A DNA stretch of 9,654 nt, from positions 1-9,654 of the forward strand of contig JAJYTV010000053.1 in NCBI GenBank assembly GCA_021792885.1, in the 5' to 3' direction. The first letter of the stretch is position 1; each line of letters starts with the position of its first letter. Source of the DNA: Bacillota bacterium. Lineage in GTDB: Bacteria; Bacillota; Sulfobacillia; JAJZYS01; JAJYTV01. Below the pieces are notes generated by a model that saw only the letters and a program-made list of their open reading frames with translations, did no database searches and had not been told where the DNA came from. A program made the translations under genes and the position numbers. Shown here one piece after another: positions 6,479-9,654 of the stretch.

Positions 6479-7417
6479 GTGCCGAAGTCGGATCGCCTGC
6501 TCGCCGTCCTCTTGCAACTGCACACAAAGCGCAGCTTCACGGCCGAGGAACTCGCGGTCGAACTCGGCGTCAGCCGCCGCACGGCGCTGCGCTACCTGCA
6601 CGCCCTGAGCGAGGCCGGCGTGCCGCTCGCGTCGCGGCCTGGCCCGGGCGGCGGTTACCGTGTGCTGCAAGACCGCACCCTGCCGCCGCTCGCGTTCACG
6701 GTGGACGAGGCGATCTCGCTCTTTTTCGCCTACCAGTCGCTGCACGCGTATGGGGAACTTCCCTTTGACGCGGAGTTCGACGCCGTGCTGCGCAAGCTCT
6801 ACCAGCACCTGCCGGTCGACGCGAAGGAGCGCATCGACCGCATGCGGAGGCGCTTCGCGTTCTCGACGCGAGCTGCGAGCGCGCGCGTGCCGCATCTTGC
6901 CGCACTGCTCGACGCCGCCATCGACCAGCGCGTCGTCGAGATCGTCTACAGCACGCTCGACGGGCCGAGCCGCCGCGCCATCCAGCCGATCGGCATCTAT
7001 GCGCAGGGAGGCCTCTGGTACTGCCCCGCATACTGCTTTCTGCGCCAAGCGGTCCGCAGCTTCCGCGTCGACCGCGTGCTCGAAGCGGCGCCTGCAAGAG
7101 GCAAAGAGCCGCTACCGGAGATCACGGCGCTCACGCTCGAGGACTTCTACGAACATGTGCGAGAAACGGCCGAGACCGCCATGCTCGAAGTGGAACTGAC
7201 GCCCGCGGGGCTGCGGCGGCTCGAGCACATGGAAGGCATCTCGAACGCACGGGCCAACGGCGGCCTCCTGCGCATGGAGATCGAGACGTCCGACTACGAC
7301 CTCTTCGCGCGTACCTTTCTCGGCCTCGGGATCGATGCCCGCGTGCTCGCGCCGGCGGCACTGGTCGAGAAGATCCGGGAGATCCTGCGCCGCCAAGGGG
7401 AACGCTACGGCGTCTAG
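6479..7417 (+). CDS. HTH-WYL domain transcriptional regulator (YafY/YobV type)
   Basis: A 312-residue DNA-binding regulator. Residues 1-60 form an HTH_11/DeoR-like winged helix; the likely recognition helix is around VSRRTALRYL (31-40), with a glycine-rich wing PGPGGGYR (55-61). Residues 140-205 form the WYL domain, with WYCPAYC (180-186) standing for the W-Y-L motif and SFRVDRV (194-200) for its conserved basic end. Residues 230-308 match the C-terminal WCX extension. WYL domains bind ligands, in some members nucleotides or nucleic acid, but the ligand here is unknown. The GTG start is backed by GAGGAGG 7 bases upstream (6465-6471). It is transcribed away from the ABC exporter operon, a usual arrangement for a local regulator, so control of the exporter is inferred. 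Anti-phage regulators of this family (BrxR, CapW) sit beside defence genes; none is seen here. Confidence 0.9.
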   Translation: MPKSDRLLAVLLQLHTKRSFTAEELAVELGVSRRTALRYLHALSEAGVPLASRPGPGGGYRVLQDRTLPPLAFTVDEAISLFFAYQSLHAYGELPFDAEFDAVLRKLYQHLPVDAKERIDRMRRRFAFSTRAASARVPHLAALLDAAIDQRVVEIVYSTLDGPSRRAIQPIGIYAQGGLWYCPAYCFLRQAVRSFRVDRVLEAAPARGKEPLPEITALTLEDFYEHVRETAETAMLEVELTPAGLRRLEHMEGISNARANGGLLRMEIETSDYDLFARTFLGLGIDARVLAPAALVEKIREILRRQGERYGV

Positions 7418-7427
7418 GGGCGGCGGG

Positions 7428-7451
7428 TTGTGCCGGGAATGTGTGCCACAA
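7428..7451. repeat. Dyad TTGTG-N14-CACAA upstream of the DtxR-type gene
   Basis: TTGTG (7428-7432) and CACAA (7447-7451) form an inverted pair just upstream of the -35 box at 7457, and TGTGCC occurs twice inside it. It could be an activator or repressor site or the end of the WYL transcript. No T-tract follows, so it is not a typical terminator. Confidence 0.25.
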
Positions 7452-7456
7452 TCGTG

Positions 7457-7486
7457 TTGACAGTTGCAAACCCTTCCGCATACCAT
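7457..7486 (+). promoter_or_regulatory. Promoter of the DtxR-type regulator gene
   Basis: A perfect TTGACA (7457-7462) is followed after 18 bases by TACCAT (7481-7486, 4 of 6 to the -10 consensus). The predicted start is near 7493, about 46 bases before the ATG at 7539. This is the best promoter match in the window and shows that the regulator need not be co-transcribed with the WYL gene. Confidence 0.55.
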
Positions 7487-7500
7487 TGCTCGTAGATGAG

Positions 7501-7514
7501 TTAGACACAGCTAA
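7501..7514. promoter_or_regulatory. Candidate DtxR/MntR-type operator TTAG-N6-CTAA
   Basis: TTAGACACAGCTAA has TTAG and CTAA as inverted arms, the outer half-site pattern of many DtxR-family boxes. It begins about 8 bases after the predicted transcription start of the repressor gene and ends 12 bases before its AGGAGG (7526-7531). A repressor bound here would block its own promoter. The inner six bases are not symmetric. Confidence 0.4.
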
Positions 7515-7538
7515 ATCCGGTCTGTAGGAGGGGCGAAG

Positions 7539-8243
7539 ATGGTCGACAGTCTGGCGAAGAACTCGCCGCTCAGTACGTCTCGGGAGGACTACCTCGCCGA
7601 CATCTATCGCATCCAAGCTGTCGGCCAGAGCGCCAACACGGGGGAGGTCGCCTCGCATCTCGGCGTCACGCCGGCATCCACGTCGGCGATGTTCAAGCGC
7701 CTTGCCCAGGAGGGCCTCGTCAACTACAAGTCCTACAGCGGCGTCTCCCTCACGGAAGAGGGGGAGCGCGCCGCCTCGCACATCATCCGCCGCCACCGCG
7801 TGATCGAGCGCTTCCTCACAGACATCCTCGGCATCGACTGGGAACGCGTCGACGAGTTCGCCAACCGCATGGAGCATGCCATGCCCGACGAGGTGCTGGA
7901 GGGGATCGAGCGCCTTCTGGGAGACCCCGACACCTGCCCGCACGGCTACCCCATCCCGAGCGAGGACGGCGCGATCGCCCTCGCTTCCGGCCAGCCCGTC
8001 GAGTCGCTCGTTGCCGGCGAGTTCGGCGTGATCCGGCGCGTTGACGAGTCCGACGCACAGCTGCTGCGCCACCTGCGCGAGCGCGGCCTCGTACCGGGAA
8101 CTGCCCTGCGGGTGGTGGACGCGAACGCGATCGACGGCACGCGTACGCTGCAGGTCGGAGAAGCTACGCTGGTCATCGGACAGCGCATTGCCCGTGCGCT
8201 ATTCGTCGAACGATTGGCGGGCAGCGACCGTCAAGGCGCCTGA
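7539..8243 (+). CDS. DtxR/MntR-family metal-dependent transcriptional repressor with FeoA-like domain
   Basis: A 234-residue iron- or manganese-sensing repressor. Residues 12-72 are the winged helix, with the family start SREDYLADIY (14-23) and recognition helix in VTPASTSAMFKRL (43-55). Residues 76-145 form the metal-binding dimerisation domain (RRHRVIERFL, RMEHAMPDEV, CPHGYPIP). Residues about 152-228 match the SH3-like FeoA domain. By alignment in mind, D17 takes the place of MntR D8/DtxR M10; H86, E90, E112 and H113 match DtxR H79, E83, E105 and H106. N109 stands where DtxR has C102 and MntR E99, and D105 where DtxR has H98. The metal preference therefore cannot be read off simply. The ATG is set by AGGAGG with a 7-base spacer. 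The next gene is an Nramp-type metal transporter, the usual target of such repressors. Confidence 0.92.
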   Translation: MVDSLAKNSPLSTSREDYLADIYRIQAVGQSANTGEVASHLGVTPASTSAMFKRLAQEGLVNYKSYSGVSLTEEGERAASHIIRRHRVIERFLTDILGIDWERVDEFANRMEHAMPDEVLEGIERLLGDPDTCPHGYPIPSEDGAIALASGQPVESLVAGEFGVIRRVDESDAQLLRHLRERGLVPGTALRVVDANAIDGTRTLQVGEATLVIGQRIARALFVERLAGSDRQGA

Positions 8244-8265
8244 GCGCAGGCGCAGCCGCCTGCGC
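8244..8265 (+). terminator. Perfect 9-bp hairpin right after the repressor stop codon
   Basis: GCGCAGGCG, loop CAGC, CGCCTGCGC begins at the base after TGA (8241-8243). It is strong and well placed for ending transcription or protecting the mRNA end, but no T-run follows, so Rho-independent termination is doubtful; it may be a processing or attenuation structure instead. Confidence 0.4.
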
Positions 8266-8285
8266 GGCGAGCATCGATCCCAAAG

Positions 8286-8305
8286 GCACCGCGCACGGGC
8301 GGTGC
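8286..8305 (+). repeat. Perfect 7-bp hairpin in the leader
   Basis: GCACCGC, loop GCACGG, GCGGTGC lies 20 bases after the first hairpin and is followed by a short pyrimidine stretch (TCTTTC, 8310-8315). It could work with the first hairpin as a weak tandem terminator or attenuator. Confidence 0.3.
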
Positions 8306-8477
8306 AGCGTCTTTCACTCGCGCTGCGAATCTACGGTGCGACGCGAGCTACTCTCTTGACGCAAACCCATGGGGTGAAAGCGTGCAGGCTCACACGCCAA
8401 CCCCGTATCGATCTTGACCATGAGCGTGCTCCCAGGTTTGAGCACAAACACGCCGAGGACGTGACGGGAGGTGTCCC

Positions 8478-9654
8478 ATGGACCGCGTGTCCCGCCAGCC
8501 GGATGTTGGAGAGAGTTCCTTTGGGAGCGCGCTCCCGAGTGAGACGCCGATCATCACCCACGAAGATCTGGATCGCGCCCGCGATCGCTTGGCCATCAAC
8601 CGTGCGCGAAGCTCCAACAACTGGTCGCTAAGGCTCCTGCGAATCTTCTGGCTGCTCATCGGTCCGGGAGTCCTCGTGTTCCTCGGCGAGAACGACGCTC
8701 CCAGCATGCTCTCGTACGCTGCGACCGGCGCACAGTTCGGCATTGGTTTCTTCCTGCCGTTTGTCGTGCTGACGTTCGCCATGGGCTTCGTCGTGCAGGA
8801 AATGACGCTGCGGCTCGGCGCCGTCACGCACCGAGGCCACGCGGAGCTGATCTTCGACCGCTTTGGTCGCTTCTGGGGTTTCTTCGCGATGGGCGACCTC
8901 GTCCTCGGCAACTTTCTGACGCTCGTGACCGAGTTCATCGGCATCCGGGCGGGTCTCGGCTACTTCGGCATCCCGCCGCTCGTCTCGGTCGGAGGCGCCG
9001 TGGTCGTCGTGCTGATCATCGCCATGACGGGCCGGTATTGGACCTGGGAGCGCATCACGCTCGCCTTGGCCGTCTTCAACGGTCTGTTCATCCCCGCGGC
9101 GCTCCTCAGCCACCCGCATTGGTCGTCGATCGGGCACGCCTTCGTCACCTGGTCTCCCCTCGTCGGCGGAATGAACAGCAATACCCTGCTGCTGCTCGTC
9201 GCGGACATCGGCGCCACCGTCACGCCATGGATGCTCTTCTTCCAACAGAGCTCCGTCGTCGACAAGGGGCTGCAGCCCCGGGACATCAAAGCCGGCCGGC
9301 TCGACTCCGCACTGGGGTCGGCACTAGCTGCCCTGTTCGCCATCGCTGCGATCATCGCCACGGCGCCGCTCTTCACCCACGGCATCAACTCCAGCAGCTT
9401 CCAGGCCGCGAACTTCGCGCAGGCGCTCGTTCCCTGGATCGGGCGGACCGGCTCGACCCTGTTCGCTCTCGGCATCTTCGAGGCGGGGCTCGTGGCGGCG
9501 ATCACCATCTCGACGTCCTCCGCCTATGCCTTCGGCGAAGTGCTGCACTCGGGACACAGCCTGAACCGGCCCTGGCGCGAGGCCATTCCCTTCTACGTCG
9601 TCCTGCTGCTGTCCGCAGGGCTGGCCGCAGCCCTCGTGCTGATTCCGAATGCGC
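8478..9654 (+). CDS. Nramp-family divalent metal transporter with altered metal-site motifs, 3'-truncated
   Basis: The first 392 residues of an inner-membrane Nramp-type transporter; the gene runs off the window. The ATG at 8478 has GGGAGG 6 bases upstream (8466-8471). A polar N-terminal tail of about 52 residues precedes about nine hydrophobic segments (about 53-70, 84-107, 131-156, 165-184, 190-211, 235-255, 276-300, 325-355, 370-390) of the usual 11 or 12. Family landmarks are GPG (62-64), ATGAQFG (82-88), VVQEMTLRLGAVTHRGHAEL (105-124), LVTEFIGI (149-156) and FFQQSSVVDKG (254-264). The helix-1 metal motif DPGN is DAPS (73-76), keeping D73. In helix 6 the usual A-x-x-M-P-H is A-T-V-T-P-W, so T249 replaces the metal-binding Met and W251 the His. 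Metal uptake is likely, but Mn2+/Fe2+ choice is uncertain. The upstream DtxR-type repressor and shared direction suggest metal-dependent control. Naming it mntH would claim too much. Confidence 0.87.
   Translation, partial: MDRVSRQPDVGESSFGSALPSETPIITHEDLDRARDRLAINRARSSNNWSLRLLRIFWLLIGPGVLVFLGENDAPSMLSYAATGAQFGIGFFLPFVVLTFAMGFVVQEMTLRLGAVTHRGHAELIFDRFGRFWGFFAMGDLVLGNFLTLVTEFIGIRAGLGYFGIPPLVSVGGAVVVVLIIAMTGRYWTWERITLALAVFNGLFIPAALLSHPHWSSIGHAFVTWSPLVGGMNSNTLLLLVADIGATVTPWMLFFQQSSVVDKGLQPRDIKAGRLDSALGSALAALFAIAAIIATAPLFTHGINSSSFQAANFAQALVPWIGRTGSTLFALGIFEAGLVAAITISTSSAYAFGEVLHSGHSLNRPWREAIPFYVVLLLSAGLAAALVLIPNA

Larger units (their letters stand above)
8244..8477 (+). promoter_or_regulatory. 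Hairpin-rich leader between the repressor and transporter genes
   Basis: This 234-base gap has no convincing gene. It holds perfect stems at 8244-8265 (9 bp), 8286-8305 (7 bp), 8317-8322/8342-8347 (6 bp), 8380-8384/8393-8397 (5 bp) and 8426-8445 (6 bp). The last two have 8-base loops that both contain CAGG. Two -35-like boxes, TTGACG (8356-8361) and TTGACC (8414-8419), lack good -10 partners. A 14-codon frame (ATG 8420, stop 8462-8464) has no ribosome binding site. The transporter may be read through from the repressor promoter, with this leader acting as a control region. I do not recognise a known riboswitch class. Confidence 0.4.

Noticed and set aside
6479..7417. WYL regulator as part of an anti-phage system
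   Set aside because: WYL regulators such as BrxR and CapW control defence islands, but the neighbours here are a transporter pair and metal-homeostasis genes, with no nuclease, methylase or CBASS component.
8420..8464. 14-codon leader peptide upstream of the transporter
   Set aside because: ATG and stop are in frame, but no Shine-Dalgarno precedes it and it overlaps a hairpin arm; too weak to call a gene.
8244..8477. yybP-ykoY manganese riboswitch before the transporter
   Set aside because: I looked for the conserved internal-loop sequences of this class and did not see them; only generic hairpins are present. A covariance search would be needed to be sure.
8390..9508. Long minus-strand frames antisense to the transporter gene
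   Set aside because: The plus strand encodes an Nramp-family membrane protein across the whole stretch; the antisense frames are rich in Asp, Glu and Arg without motifs.

Overview
The window is G+C-rich chromosomal DNA (for example 48 of 60 bases at 4021-4080). It has strong Shine-Dalgarno sites (GGGAGG, GGGGAGG, AGGAGG) placed 6-8 bases before most starts and also uses GTG and TTG starts. A surface protein with three C-terminal SLH repeats, together with DtxR- and WYL-type regulators, fits a high-G+C Gram-positive-type bacterium such as a high-G+C member of the Bacillota. This placement is inference; no rRNA or marker gene is present.

Layout. (1) 3-2042, plus: the C-terminal part of an exported S-layer-anchored protein (Ig-like modules, an IPT/TIG domain, three SLH repeats); its beginning lies upstream of the window. 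(2) 2043-2906: a lower-G+C patch (31 of 60 bases at 2041-2100). It holds a convergent DUF5680 gene (2526-2056, minus) with its own promoter, and a small frame-broken reading frame (2590-2867, plus) of unknown identity. (3) 6385-2907, minus: two overlapping genes for a heterodimeric ABC exporter. Their ATPase motifs are complementary, predicting one working and one degenerate ATP site. (4) 6479-7417, plus: a YafY/YobV-type HTH-WYL regulator, divergent from the exporter and probably its regulator. (5) 7539-8243, plus: a DtxR/MntR-type metal-dependent repressor with a FeoA-like tail, preceded by a promoter and a TTAG-N6-CTAA dyad. (6) 8478-window end, plus: an Nramp-family divalent-metal transporter, cut off by the window edge, with altered metal-site residues. 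A 234-base hairpin-rich leader separates it from the repressor gene.

The genes form two probable functional units: a regulator plus efflux pump (3 and 4), and a metal sensor plus metal importer (5 and 6). No RNA gene, insertion sequence, CRISPR array or phage gene was seen. Nothing here is plainly a new system. The best candidates for a second look are the non-canonical Nramp with its structured leader and the DtxR-family repressor with a substituted metal ligand.
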